Shown here: positions 34,208 through 43,472 of the stretch, piece after piece
Layout: every line of letters begins with the position of its first letter
Numbering within the stretch: position 1 is the first letter of the stretch
From: CAYOPZ01 sp964406005
GTDB lineage: Bacteria > Bacteroidota > Bacteroidia > Bacteroidales > SM23-62
Direction of reading: 5' to 3'
DNA: 64,000 nucleotides
Assembly (NCBI GenBank): GCA_964406005.1
Contig: CAYOPZ010000016.1
Location: 3,841-67,840 of the forward strand
Notes under the pieces: model-generated
Told to the model about the DNA's origin: nothing
What the model saw: the letters and a program-made list of their open reading frames with translations, nothing else
Databases searched by the model: none
Made by a program: the position numbers and the translations under genes

Positions 34208-35029
34208 ATGACAAAACAAACAATCATCTGGATACTGGCGCTCATCATTACATTGGCCTCGGCCGTATATCAGCGCACAACCGGGCCGACCAAACCCGTA
34301 TCACGTAAAATTGAGATCGGCGGGGAAACGATCAAAGCCAGCCTCCCGAGAAGCCACGGAGGGGAAACGGACCGTGAGGTAAGGATCACGGCACAAAACA
34401 GCCGGATTGAAGGGAAATTGATATATACAAGATACCATACCGGCGACCGGCCGGATACCCTGACGATGTCGAGGCTTGGAACGGATCTCATTGCATACCT
34501 GCCGAATCAGCCCCCTGCAGGTAAGCTGGAATACCGTGTCATCCTGAGCAGCGGGAGCAGGGAATATCCTCTGAACGAAACTCCTGTGGTGATACGCTTC
34601 AAGGGCTCCGTCCCGGCCTGGGTACTGATCCCCCATATCCTTTTTATTTTTACGGCAGAATTGCTGTCTCTTGTGGCCGGACTCTATGCTGTTTACCGTT
34701 TAAAGAAATATAAGCTGTACGGGGTTCTGACCGTGATCCTGATCCTGATCGGGGGATTTATCCTCGGACCCGTCATACAAAAATACGCCTTCGGGCAATT
34801 CTGGACCGGACTCCCTTTAGGACAGGATCTTACAGATAATAAAATACTTCTTGCGATGGCTTTCTGGATCCTGGCCGTTGCCATGAACATCCGGAAAGAC
34901 AGGCCGGTATTTGCCTGGATTGCAGCCATCGTATTCATACTGATCAACATGATCCCGCACAGTGCAATGGGATCTGAGCTTGATTATGAATCAGGTGAAG
35001 TCGTAACCGGAATGATCCTGTTTCTGTAA
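34208..35029 (+). CDS. Membrane protein, 273 residues, paired with the M28 peptidase
   Basis: I start at 34208 (MTKQTIIW), not at the earlier in-frame ATG inside the M28 gene. It has an N-terminal helix (about 5-23), then a beta-rich extracytoplasmic domain (about 30-150, with REVRITAQNSRIEG-type strands), then four to five helices. Genes of this type often accompany M28/PDZ peptidases in Bacteroidota, but the role is not known to me. No catalytic motif is visible. Confidence 0.7.
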   Translation: MTKQTIIWILALIITLASAVYQRTTGPTKPVSRKIEIGGETIKASLPRSHGGETDREVRITAQNSRIEGKLIYTRYHTGDRPDTLTMSRLGTDLIAYLPNQPPAGKLEYRVILSSGSREYPLNETPVVIRFKGSVPAWVLIPHILFIFTAELLSLVAGLYAVYRLKKYKLYGVLTVILILIGGFILGPVIQKYAFGQFWTGLPLGQDLTDNKILLAMAFWILAVAMNIRKDRPVFAWIAAIVFILINMIPHSAMGSELDYESGEVVTGMILFL

Positions 35030-35096
35030 ACCATCCTGCTTTTTTTATGTATTTTGCAGCACATACATGGTAAGTTTCGTCTTTTAACCAGAACCC

Positions 35097-35654
35097 ATGG
35101 TACAGGAACCTGCATATCCTAACCTTCATCGGGAACTTATAGAAAGGTGCAGGGCCGGGAACAGGGAGGCACAGTTTGAGATATATCGCTTGTATTACAA
35201 GGCCATGTATAATACCAGCCTCAGGATCGTGCAGGATCCGGTTGAAGCGGAAGATATCATGCAGGAATCATTCCTGTCTGCCTTTCAGAAGATCGAAATG
35301 TACAGGGGTTCTGTAAGCTTCGGGGCCTGGTTGAAAAGAATTGTAATCAACCGGTCACTGGACAGTCTCAGGAAGAAGAGGATCACATTTGTGGAACTTG
35401 ATGACAGGACGACGGAAATCCGTGAATCAGAAACTGAAGAACAGGGTGTCACAAACAGGATTGAGGAGATCCGGGATGCAATCATGAAATTGCCCGACGG
35501 GTTCAGGATCGTACTCACACTTCACCTGATCGAAGGTTTTGATCATGAGGAAATCGGGCAAATCCTGGATATTAAAGGATCCACTTCAAGATCACAGTAT
35601 GCCAGGGCCCGGAAAAAACTGACGGAATTGTTAAAGAATCCTGACCATGAATAA
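35097..35654 (+). CDS. ECF-type sigma factor (sigma/anti-sigma operon)
   Basis: The 185-residue product has region 2 (about 15-85, with EAEDIMQESFLSAFQKIEMY and an LKRIVINRSLDSLRKKR segment) and region 4 (about 125-180, with an LPDGFRIVLTLHLIEGFDHEEI helix-turn-helix). It overlaps the following anti-sigma-like gene by 8 bases, so the two are translationally coupled. It would direct a small regulon answering an envelope signal transmitted through that partner. Confidence 0.92.
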   Translation: MVQEPAYPNLHRELIERCRAGNREAQFEIYRLYYKAMYNTSLRIVQDPVEAEDIMQESFLSAFQKIEMYRGSVSFGAWLKRIVINRSLDSLRKKRITFVELDDRTTEIRESETEEQGVTNRIEEIRDAIMKLPDGFRIVLTLHLIEGFDHEEIGQILDIKGSTSRSQYARARKKLTELLKNPDHE

Positions 35655-36195
35655 GCTGGAAGACCGAATCAGAGAAAAGCGGGAAGAGCTGGACGGTTTC
35701 GAACCCCGGGAAGGACACACCCACAGGTTTGCAGACAAACTGGACATGCGGCACAGAGGCATATTTACCAGGGCCCGCAGTATAAAGATAGCCGCCCTGC
35801 TGCTGCTCCTGCTCGCTTCCTCCGTATTTGTTTACCGGTATGGATATCAACTACCGTCAAGGAAGAACATCCCGGAACAGGAGCTGAAGTCTTCAGAGTT
35901 ATTACAGGCAGAATCCTATTTTGCATCACAGATAACGGAGGTATACAATGCGATCGACAGGTTTGCACCAAGCGATCCGGAACAGAAACGCATGCTGATG
36001 ACTGAAATTGACCAGATGGACAGTATGCTTGTCTCGCTCCAGGAGGAACTTCAGGCAAATCCCAACGACGATCGTATTATACATGCCATGATAAATCATT
36101 ACCAGCTGAAACTGGAAGTCATGGGACAGATCCTTACACAATTGAAAAAAATACAACAAACAACAAACAACAGGTATGAAAGCACTGATATTTAA
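35647..36195 (+). CDS. Putative membrane-bound anti-sigma factor
   Basis: The 182-residue product has a charged cytoplasmic N-terminus (about 1-42), one membrane helix (about 44-62) and a helical extracytoplasmic part with repeated Gln/Met/Leu heptads (EEDQMDSMLVSLQEEL-like). The layout and the 8-base overlap with the sigma gene point to an anti-sigma factor, although no conserved zinc-binding anti-sigma motif is visible. Its 3' end overlaps the next gene by 20 bases. Confidence 0.75.
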   Translation: MNKLEDRIREKREELDGFEPREGHTHRFADKLDMRHRGIFTRARSIKIAALLLLLLASSVFVYRYGYQLPSRKNIPEQELKSSELLQAESYFASQITEVYNAIDRFAPSDPEQKRMLMTEIDQMDSMLVSLQEELQANPNDDRIIHAMINHYQLKLEVMGQILTQLKKIQQTTNNRYESTDI

Positions 36196-37255
36196 AACGG
36201 TATTAACACTCTGCATGTTCATCGGATCAACTGCTGTCCAGTTGAAAGCACAGCAGGAATTCACCAAGGAATTCCATAAAGAATACGATGCAAACGCACA
36301 AACACGCCTTTTCCTGAACAACAAATACGGAAGCATTGATGTGAAGGACTGGGACAGGCAGCAGATCATGATCGACGTGCACGTCATAGTGAGGAACACC
36401 AGTGAAGAAAGGGCCGACAGGCTGCTGGAATCCATTGATGTCCGGTTCAGTACAGAAGTAAATGAGATAAGGGCTGAAACAAGAATCGATGATAGGTTCA
36501 GCCGGTCCGTAAACCGGGGCAATGACAATTCATTTGAGATCAATTATACCGTACAGATGCCAAAGGAGGTGAATCTTGAGCTTTACAATAAATTCGGAAA
36601 TGTATTCATCAGTGAATTGTCAGGAGAAGCCCTGATTGATGTTAAATACGGTAAATTGACTGTAAACAAGCTGAACCGTGGGAATGTCAAACCCCTGAAT
36701 ACAGTAAATCTCGACTACTCGAGCAGCAGCAGCATTTCCGAATGCAACTGGCTCAGGACAAACATCAAGTATTCCAAACTGACGATAGACAGGGCGACTG
36801 CCATCGTAAACTTCAGCAGCTATTCGAAATTGTTTGTCGATGAAGCCAGTTCAATTGTGATCGAAGGGAAATACGACGGTTATGAATTCGGAAAACTGTC
36901 GAATCTTGTGATCAACACGGAATATTCCGGGCTCAGGACCAAAGAGTTAATCCATAAGCTGGATGTGGTTTCAAAATATACGGATTTCAGAATTGAATCC
37001 ATACCTGCATCCTTCGAGAGTATCAATGTTGATTCCAGATATGGCACCATACGTCTCGGAATCGACCCTGAAGCATCGTATAAGCTCGACGGTGAGGCCA
37101 GTTATGCCAGGATCTTTTTTCACGATACCGGCAGGGTTAGCAGAATCCAGGAAAATACCTCCATGAAGGTCAGCGGTATGGTCGGAACAAACCCGAATCC
37201 CTCAGCCATGGTCAGGATAAATACCAGGTACGGCAACGTCAGACTTGATTATTGA
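36176..37255 (+). CDS. Exported DUF4097-like beta-strand repeat protein
   Basis: The 359-residue product has a signal peptide (cut near QLKAQ, about 22-26), then many short repeats of about 15-25 residues with N-K-YG-I, DYSSSS, YSKLTI, YDGYEF and RYGTI-type signatures, forming a right-handed beta solenoid as in DUF4097 (putative adhesin) proteins. It overlaps the anti-sigma gene by 20 bases and is the likely envelope effector or sensor of this regulon. It has no enzyme motif. Confidence 0.78.
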   Translation: MKALIFKTVLTLCMFIGSTAVQLKAQQEFTKEFHKEYDANAQTRLFLNNKYGSIDVKDWDRQQIMIDVHVIVRNTSEERADRLLESIDVRFSTEVNEIRAETRIDDRFSRSVNRGNDNSFEINYTVQMPKEVNLELYNKFGNVFISELSGEALIDVKYGKLTVNKLNRGNVKPLNTVNLDYSSSSSISECNWLRTNIKYSKLTIDRATAIVNFSSYSKLFVDEASSIVIEGKYDGYEFGKLSNLVINTEYSGLRTKELIHKLDVVSKYTDFRIESIPASFESINVDSRYGTIRLGIDPEASYKLDGEASYARIFFHDTGRVSRIQENTSMKVSGMVGTNPNPSAMVRINTRYGNVRLDY

Positions 37256-37257
37256 GT

Positions 37258-38220
37258 ATGAAAAAAAACCTGTTTATATTTCTCAGCATTGTATTGCTGT
37301 CCTGCCATCATCCTGCTCCGCCTGACTATGCCATTGCAATACACGGAGGTGCAGGAAACATTTATCCCGGATCCATCCCGGAGGAAACTGCCGGGGAAAT
37401 TTCCGACAAGCTGGCTGAAGCGCTTGACAGGGGTGTGAATATCCTGAAGGAAGGGGGAACCAGCCTTGATGCAGTTGAACAGGTGATCATGATACTCGAA
37501 GATTCCCCGCTTTTCAATGCCGGCAAAGGGGCCGTTTTCACACATGACGGCAAAAATGAACTGGATGCTTCCATCATGGACGGATCAACGCTTAATGCGG
37601 GTGCGGTCGCCGGAGTCGGGGACATTAAGAACCCGATTTGTGCTGCCAGGGCAGTGATGGAGAAATCGGACCATGTTTTTCTTGCCGGGGCAGGAGCTTC
37701 CCGCTTTGCAGCACGGCATGGCGTGACGATTGTTGACAGCAGCTATTTTTTTACCGACAGACGCTGGAAATCCTTACAGGAGCAGCTCCAGGCGGAAAAA
37801 GCCGTGGAACGCGGCACGGTAGGATGTGTCGCCCTGGATCGGTATGGAAACCTTGCTGCCGGTACATCAACCGGCGGGTTGACCGGTAAAAGTCCGGGGA
37901 GGATAGGAGATTCTCCCATCATTGGGGCCGGCAATTATGCCAATAACAACAGCTGTGCGGTCTCTGCAACAGGGCATGGTGAATTCTTCATCCGGTATTC
38001 CGTTGCCCATGATATTTCGGCGCTTATGCAATACAAGGGGATGTCCGTGGACAAAGCAGCCCGTATCGTCATCCAGGATAAACTGAAAAGCGCGGGCGGA
38101 TCCGGAGGCGTCATATGCGTGGACCGTCAGGGCAACCTGGCCTTGGAATACAATACTTCCGGGATGCTGAGGGCTTTTGCCAACGCCAGTGGTGTCAGGG
38201 AAATAAATATATTTGATTAG
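37258..38220 (+). CDS. Isoaspartyl peptidase/L-asparaginase (Ntn-type), lipoprotein
   Basis: The start is the ATG at 37258; an upstream TTG at 37252 overlaps the previous stop and is not needed. The 320-residue product has a lipoprotein signal (LLSC) and the N-terminal-nucleophile fold: IHGGAGNI near 27-34, NAGKGAVF near 84-91, and the autocleavage Gly-Thr in RGTVGCVALD near 182-183, the Thr being the nucleophile. It removes isoaspartyl residues or hydrolyses asparagine in the periplasm. It is the last gene of the sigma-factor operon. Confidence 0.9.
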   Translation: MKKNLFIFLSIVLLSCHHPAPPDYAIAIHGGAGNIYPGSIPEETAGEISDKLAEALDRGVNILKEGGTSLDAVEQVIMILEDSPLFNAGKGAVFTHDGKNELDASIMDGSTLNAGAVAGVGDIKNPICAARAVMEKSDHVFLAGAGASRFAARHGVTIVDSSYFFTDRRWKSLQEQLQAEKAVERGTVGCVALDRYGNLAAGTSTGGLTGKSPGRIGDSPIIGAGNYANNNSCAVSATGHGEFFIRYSVAHDISALMQYKGMSVDKAARIVIQDKLKSAGGSGGVICVDRQGNLALEYNTSGMLRAFANASGVREINIFD

Positions 38221-39029
38221 TCCCTCCTTACAATGAACCAGGGATTTAAAAGGACCTCCTTATTGTAAACAAGTTTTTTCCTGTCCTCATAAACCCTGAC
38301 GGAACAGCCTGCAGTTTCCGCAATGGCCTGGCCTGCACCCGTATCCCACTCCCATGTCGGACCGAAGCGAGGATATATGTCCGCATATCCTTCGGCAAGC
38401 ATGCAGAATTTCAGTGCACTTCCTCTGGAAACAACCTCAAGACGAGGGTGCAGGGAACGCATAGACCGGATGAACACTTCGGTTTCCTCATTCCGGTGGG
38501 AGCGGCTGGCTACTATTGAAAAAATATCTCGCTGACCCGTAAGGGGCAGGGTTTCGGCAGACCCGGGCAATTCTGAGAACGATCTGATATTCCTTTTGGA
38601 GCAATTCCGGATCCTCCAGGCCCCCAGCGTGGTTTCTGCTGCATACATCAGGTCATCGTCTGGAGCGTAAATGATTCCCAGTACCGGGTTCTTCCCCGAT
38701 ATGAGCGCGATATTGACTGTAAATTCACCGTTTCTTTTTATAAACTCCTTTGTTCCGTCAAGAGGATCCACCAGCCAGAATGATTTCCATCTTCTCCTTT
38801 CCTTCCAGGGGATTTCCCTTCCTTCCTCGGAGAGCACCGGTATCCCGGTCGTCTTCAAATCATCCGAGATCAACCTGTGTGCAATCCGGTCCGCTTCGGT
38901 AAGCGGTGATTTATCGGCTTTCAGAATGGTATTGAAATTTCTCCTTTCATACACCTGCATAATGGCCTCTCCGGCCTTTAATGCCGAATTCAGGGCAAGC
39001 AACAGGAAATCTCCCGCATCCTTGTTCAT
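38217..39029 (-). CDS. cysQ: 3'(2'),5'-bisphosphate nucleotidase (CysQ)
   Basis: The 270-residue product is of the inositol-monophosphatase fold with DPLDGTKEFIKRNGEF (about 92-107, metal-binding) and WEWDTGAGQAIAETAG (about 224-239). CysQ hydrolyses the by-product PAP of sulfate assimilation. It begins 3 bases after the stop of the SLC13/RCK transporter, so the two are co-transcribed. Together they read as a sulfate-uptake and PAP-clearing pair. Its 3' end overlaps the asparaginase gene by 4 bases convergently. Confidence 0.92.
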   Translation of the reverse strand: MNKDAGDFLLLALNSALKAGEAIMQVYERRNFNTILKADKSPLTEADRIAHRLISDDLKTTGIPVLSEEGREIPWKERRRWKSFWLVDPLDGTKEFIKRNGEFTVNIALISGKNPVLGIIYAPDDDLMYAAETTLGAWRIRNCSKRNIRSFSELPGSAETLPLTGQRDIFSIVASRSHRNEETEVFIRSMRSLHPRLEVVSRGSALKFCMLAEGYADIYPRFGPTWEWDTGAGQAIAETAGCSVRVYEDRKKLVYNKEVLLNPWFIVRRD

Positions 39030-39032
39030 AGA

Positions 39033-40811
39033 TCAAAAATATAGAAGGTATAAAATACTGACCGTCCCCAGCATGTAAAGCAGCGTGAGGGGTGCTCCGA
39101 CCCGGAAGAAATCCTTGAAGGAATAGCCTCCCGGACCATAGACCATGAGGTTTGTCTGAAATCCGACAGGGGTCATGAAATTGGCAGCGGATGCATATGC
39201 CACCAGAAGAACGAAAGGTACGGGATTTTCTCCCAGGCTCACGGCAGTGGTCAGAGCAATGGGAAAAATGATGGCTGCTGCCGCTTTGCTTGTTATATAG
39301 GCAGCGAGAATGGTTGTAATGAGATAGAGTCCGGTCAGAACGCCGATCAACCCAAGCGGATGAAAAAGCTTAATGATCCCGCTGGCCAGAAGATGGGCCG
39401 TATTTGTTTTGATCATTGCTTCTCCCAGTGCCAGGGCCAGGACAATGATTATGGCAAGGTTATAATCAATGCTTTTGGGTAATTCCCTGGGATTCGTGAT
39501 CCGCATCACAAGGGTAAGAACCACAAGCAGCAGAAGGCTTAAAAACAGGGGGACCAGATTCAGCGCGGCAAGGATGATGGACAGAATCAACCCGCCGAGC
39601 AGGGTGGCGCTCTTGTACCATTCAAGCTTGACCATTTCCCGTACCTTGGAAATGAAATAAAAGTCCTTTGTGCCGATGGTCCGTTCCAGGAAGTTCTCTC
39701 CCGTGAACAACAGGAGAACATCCCCGGCCTTAAGGACCACCTCCCCTATTTTTTCCTTGATCAGTTCCCCGTTCCGGTGCACTGAAACGATTGCCGCATC
39801 ATACAGGCTTCTGAAATTGGATTCCCTGACAGTCTTATACACCAGGGTTGAATTCTGGGAAACCACAACTTCAACCATTTCAGCCCGGGGCTTCCTGCTC
39901 AGCATTCCGACCTCGGGAATGTTAAGGCCGGGGTTGGATTTGATCACATCGGCGATGGCCTCGGTATCTCCTGCAAAAACCAGGATATCACCCCTGTCAA
40001 GCAGGAAATCCGAACCAAACACCGTGATCTTGTATCCTCTTCTCCATATCTCCAGAATGTAGAAACCTGGCTGGTGCCGGAACCCGGCTTCTTCGATGGT
40101 CTTCCCTATGAGGGGAGATTTCTGCTTGACCTTGCTTTCTATCAGGTATTCCCTGCGTCCCATGGAAAGCTGTGTGAGTGCATCGGGCTTGAACGGCAGC
40201 AGGCGTTCACCGAAAAAAAACAGGTAAAAAAATCCCACCAGCATCATGGGTAATCCTACAGCTGTAAAATCAAAAATTCTTAATGGCTCAAGATCGGGAA
40301 TCATGGTCTGCTCAACGACCAGCCCGTTTACGATAAGATTTGTTGAAGTCCCGATCAGCGTGGCACATCCTCCCATGATGGCTGCATAGGAAAGCGGCAT
40401 TAGAAATTTTGAAGGGGAAATATTATTCCGTTTACACCAGGAGTGCACATAGGGAATCATCACAGCGACCAGGGGCGTATTGTTAAGAAAAGCGGAAAAA
40501 CCTGAAATGATCAGGGTCATCCTGCTCAGGAATCCTTTGGTACTGCGGGCTGATTTAAACAATCTGTCAAAAATCACCTCGACAACGGCAGTTCTCCGGA
40601 TCACATCCCCGATGAGCAACAGGATAATCACAACCGCCACCTGCTCATTTCCAAAACCCTTCAGGATTTCTGCAGGAGTCAATACTCCGAAGACACCTAA
40701 AGCAATGATTGCGACCAGGAAAGTAAAAGCAGGACCGAGGATCTCCCTGTATAAAGAAATAAGAATGAATATCAGAACTATGAATACAAGTATCTGATCA
40801 AAACTCAACAT
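39033..40811 (-). CDS. SLC13-family permease with two RCK_C domains (sulfate-type)
   Basis: The 592-residue product has N-terminal membrane helices with an NNTPLVAVMIP motif (about 89-99) and a GTSTNLIVNG motif. Two TrkA-C/RCK_C regulatory domains follow (about 215-295 and 305-385, with VFGSDFLLDRGDILVFAGD and VVLKAGDVLLLFTGE segments), then further helices with AYITSKAAAAIIFPIALTTA. This architecture is found in bacterial sulfate-type permeases. CysQ directly downstream supports sulfate as substrate (inference). Confidence 0.88.
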   Translation of the reverse strand: MLSFDQILVFIVLIFILISLYREILGPAFTFLVAIIALGVFGVLTPAEILKGFGNEQVAVVIILLLIGDVIRRTAVVEVIFDRLFKSARSTKGFLSRMTLIISGFSAFLNNTPLVAVMIPYVHSWCKRNNISPSKFLMPLSYAAIMGGCATLIGTSTNLIVNGLVVEQTMIPDLEPLRIFDFTAVGLPMMLVGFFYLFFFGERLLPFKPDALTQLSMGRREYLIESKVKQKSPLIGKTIEEAGFRHQPGFYILEIWRRGYKITVFGSDFLLDRGDILVFAGDTEAIADVIKSNPGLNIPEVGMLSRKPRAEMVEVVVSQNSTLVYKTVRESNFRSLYDAAIVSVHRNGELIKEKIGEVVLKAGDVLLLFTGENFLERTIGTKDFYFISKVREMVKLEWYKSATLLGGLILSIILAALNLVPLFLSLLLLVVLTLVMRITNPRELPKSIDYNLAIIIVLALALGEAMIKTNTAHLLASGIIKLFHPLGLIGVLTGLYLITTILAAYITSKAAAAIIFPIALTTAVSLGENPVPFVLLVAYASAANFMTPVGFQTNLMVYGPGGYSFKDFFRVGAPLTLLYMLGTVSILYLLYF

Positions 40812-40953
40812 GGTACATCCTGACTTAAGTCACTTAAAGTAAAGAAATTTAATGATTAGAAAAAAATGTCGGGTTCTTAGGTATAAGAAATTCCGGAGGC
40901 AGTGAACAGGATACGGACACCGGACATACATAAAGCATGATGGCTCCGGTGCC

Positions 40954-40980
40954 TTGTTCACAATAAATCGTTTATTTTGT
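40954..40980 (+). promoter_or_regulatory. Probable promoter of the dipeptidase gene
   Basis: TTG at 40954-40956 and TATTTTGT at 40973-40980, 16 bases apart, lie 30 bases before the ATG at 41011. The -7 box is a 7-of-8 match. Confidence 0.4.
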
Positions 40981-41010
40981 AATTAAAAGTTCACAATTCT
41001 CAATTCACCA

Positions 41011-42477
41011 ATGGAAGTATTCGATGGCCTTACCCCCGGCCCCCTGTGGCAATATTTCGGGGAAATCTGCCGCTTCCCGCGGCTTTCCGGAAAAGAAGAA
41101 CCCATCATTGAATATCTGCTGGATTTTGCCGGGAAAAAGCGTCTGCAGGTAAAGAAGGACGGAGCCGGCAACCTGGTTATCAGGCAACCTGCATTCCCCG
41201 GCAGGGAACATTTAAAAAAGACGATCCTGCAAAGTCATCTGGATATGGTTGGAGAGAAAGACCGGGATTCACAACATGATTTCTCCACCGATCCCATTGT
41301 TCCGGTAAGGGATGGTGACTGGATCAAGGCATCCGGCACTACGTTGGGAGCGGACGACGGCATAGGAATCGCCGCCCAGATGGCAATCCTTTCAGACACA
41401 ACACTGGAACACGGCCCCGTCGAATGTTTATTCACGGTGGATGAAGAAACAGGTATGACCGGTGCCGGATCGCTGGAACATGGATTTGTGGAAGGGAATA
41501 TCCTTTTGAATCTCGACTCCGAGGACTGGGGAGAATTATTTATCGGGTGCGCCGGGGGTATGGATACGCTGGGCACCTTTCGCTTCGGGCAGCGGAAACC
41601 CGAAGCGCATTCCAGGGCATACAAAATGTCCGTATCAGGTCTGAACGGAGGTCATTCGGGAGATGAGATCCATAAGCGTCGCGGCAATGCCATCAAAATC
41701 CTCAACCGGATACTGTTGCGGGCAAGCCGGGAACACGGTCTTGCACTGGCCTGCTTTGAAGGCGGAAACCTTCGCAATGCAATTCCGCGTGAGGCTTCTG
41801 CTGTATTTACCATTTCACCGGACAGATCTGCTGATTTCGAAAAAACCTGTACAGCCCTGTCCGGCAACATCCGCAAGGAAATGAAGGAGGACGAGCCGGA
41901 CCTCCTTCTTGAACTGGAGGAAACAGATCTCCCGGATCATGTTTTATCTCCACGGGAGCAGGCAGGATTTTTACAGGCAATAGAGGATTGCCCGCATGGG
42001 GTCATCGGCTGGAGCCCTGTCCTGGATAATCTTGTAGAGACTTCAACCAACCTGGCATCCGTGAAGTTTACCGGTAAGGGTCAGGCCGTTGTTGCAACAA
42101 GCCAGAGAAGTTCCGTGGAATCCTCGATAAGGGATATTGCCGACAGGGTGGGAAATTGCCTGTACAAAGGCGGAGCGGAGATCGAACACACCGCCGGATA
42201 TCCGGGATGGACACCGGATACCGATTCAGAAATACTCGGCATATCTGTAAATGCATACCGGGAGTTATTCGGGGAAAAGCCTGTCGTACGGGCCATTCAT
42301 GCCGGCCTTGAATGCGGGTTGATTCTCGAGAAATACCAGGGTCTTGACATGCTTTCTTTCGGACCAACCATCAAGGGAGCGCATACTCCTTCCGAACGGC
42401 TTCACACAGGGACAACGCAAAAGTTCTGGAAATTCCTGGTCGAAGTACTGAAGCGGATCCCTGAACAGGATCAATAA
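41011..42477 (+). CDS. Aminoacyl-histidine dipeptidase (PepD/M20 family)
   Basis: The 488-residue product is a cytosolic M20-type beta-Ala-His dipeptidase: SHLDMVGEKD (about 75-84), GADDGIGIAAQMAIL (about 112-126), TVDEETGMTGA (about 142-152) and a LNLDSEDWGELFIGCAGG block supply the two-zinc site, with dimerisation domain in the middle and a HAGLECGLI motif (about 430). It hydrolyses dipeptides such as Xaa-His (carnosine-like). It is monocistronic; its last bases overlap the convergent rubredoxin gene by 7. Confidence 0.93.
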   Translation: MEVFDGLTPGPLWQYFGEICRFPRLSGKEEPIIEYLLDFAGKKRLQVKKDGAGNLVIRQPAFPGREHLKKTILQSHLDMVGEKDRDSQHDFSTDPIVPVRDGDWIKASGTTLGADDGIGIAAQMAILSDTTLEHGPVECLFTVDEETGMTGAGSLEHGFVEGNILLNLDSEDWGELFIGCAGGMDTLGTFRFGQRKPEAHSRAYKMSVSGLNGGHSGDEIHKRRGNAIKILNRILLRASREHGLALACFEGGNLRNAIPREASAVFTISPDRSADFEKTCTALSGNIRKEMKEDEPDLLLELEETDLPDHVLSPREQAGFLQAIEDCPHGVIGWSPVLDNLVETSTNLASVKFTGKGQAVVATSQRSSVESSIRDIADRVGNCLYKGGAEIEHTAGYPGWTPDTDSEILGISVNAYRELFGEKPVVRAIHAGLECGLILEKYQGLDMLSFGPTIKGAHTPSERLHTGTTQKFWKFLVEVLKRIPEQDQ

Positions 42478-42635
42478 TCGTCCTCCACAAATTCTGATTT
42501 ACTGACGCCGCACGCGGGACATTCCCAGTCATCCGGGAGATCATCGAACGGAGTGCCCGGCGGGATGCCTCCGTCCGGATCACCTTCCAGCGGATCATAA
42601 ACATAGCCGCAAACCGTGCAACGGTACTTTTTCAT
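42471..42635 (-). CDS. Rubredoxin
   Basis: This 54-residue ORF begins MKKYRCTVCGYVYDP and carries a second metal-binding pair CPACGVSK near 40-47, giving the Cys4 iron site of rubredoxin with the usual GIPPGTPFDDLPDDWECP core. It is a small electron carrier, probably in oxidative stress or redox reactions of an anaerobe or microaerophile. It falls below a 60-residue ORF cut-off and is easily missed. It ends 7 bases inside the dipeptidase stop on the opposite strand. Confidence 0.93.
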   Translation of the reverse strand: MKKYRCTVCGYVYDPLEGDPDGGIPPGTPFDDLPDDWECPACGVSKSEFVEDDY

Positions 42636-42682
42636 GCTTCTGCAGATATTTTTAATATAGCAATTATTTTACAATTATGGAT

Positions 42683-42690
42683 TATCTTTG
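42683..42690 (+). promoter_or_regulatory. -7 box (TATCTTTG) near the VTC-domain gene
   Basis: An exact TAnnTTTG match ends 5 bases before the ATG at 42696. If used, transcription would begin at or after that ATG, arguing for a leaderless start or for a later start such as 42726. Confidence 0.35.
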
Positions 42691-42695
42691 CCCGG

Positions 42696-43472
42696 ATGAA
42701 AGGTATCCTTGACAGTATACAGGTAATGGTTCCGGCTTCGCTCGGGGAAACTGAAAGGGTCAGCCTGATGAATCGCAATGAGACAAAATACGTCTTCCAT
42801 GCGGCATTGCTGCCAGGCATTCTTGAACAGGCACAAACGGACTACCGGATTCTGACAATCGGCAGCAGACGCCTGTTCAGCTATAAAAACCTTTATTACG
42901 ACACAGACGGGCTGGATTTCTATCGTTCGCATCACAACCGGGTCAGACCCAGGTATAAAGTAAGGTTCAGGGAATATTCGGATACGGAGACCGTGTTTCT
43001 CGAAATAAAATGCAAAACCAATAAGGACCTGACGAAAAAATCCCGCATGGAAGCGGAAGGATTTGAAACAACCCTTTCAGGCGGGTCACGCCGTTTCATC
43101 GGGCAGCAGATACCCGTAAACCCTGATGCCCTGAATCCGGCCCTGTGGGTCTTTTTTAAAAGAATGACCCTGGGCAGTGAAAACAGCAATGAAAGAATTA
43201 CAATAGACTTCGACCTTGAATTTGCCCTTGAACACAATAAAAAAAGTCTTCCCGGCCTGGTTATTTGTGAAGTAAAACGGGATCCCTATTACAGCAGCTC
43301 CCCCTTTATGAGATTGCTGAAACAGCAAAGAATATATCCCGGAAGAATGAGCAAGTATTGTTACGGGACGATCCTTATGAAGAACAATATTAAAACCAAC
43401 AGGTTCAGGGCGGACTATTTAAGAATTAACAGACTGAAAAATGATAATGAGTCTTTCACTGCTGCAGTTTAG
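42696..43472 (+). CDS. VTC-domain polyphosphate polymerase-like protein
   Basis: The 258-residue product matches the VTC domain (polyphosphate polymerase, as in fungal Vtc4): an NRNETKYVF start strand near 26-34, YYDTDGLDFYRSHHNRVRPRYKVRFREY near 67-95, a VFLEIKC strand with Glu metal ligand and an IDFDLEF strand, plus VICEVKRD near 193. It would polymerise inorganic phosphate from ATP. Alternative starts at 42726 or 42768 fit the promoter box better. The next gene, DUF4956, overlaps by 32 bases and pairs with VTC genes in other bacteria. Confidence 0.85.
   Translation: MKGILDSIQVMVPASLGETERVSLMNRNETKYVFHAALLPGILEQAQTDYRILTIGSRRLFSYKNLYYDTDGLDFYRSHHNRVRPRYKVRFREYSDTETVFLEIKCKTNKDLTKKSRMEAEGFETTLSGGSRRFIGQQIPVNPDALNPALWVFFKRMTLGSENSNERITIDFDLEFALEHNKKSLPGLVICEVKRDPYYSSSPFMRLLKQQRIYPGRMSKYCYGTILMKNNIKTNRFRADYLRINRLKNDNESFTAAV

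Noticed and set aside
37252..37257. TTG start for the isoaspartyl peptidase
   Set aside because: It overlaps the previous stop and adds only two residues; the ATG at 37258 gives a normal lipoprotein signal.
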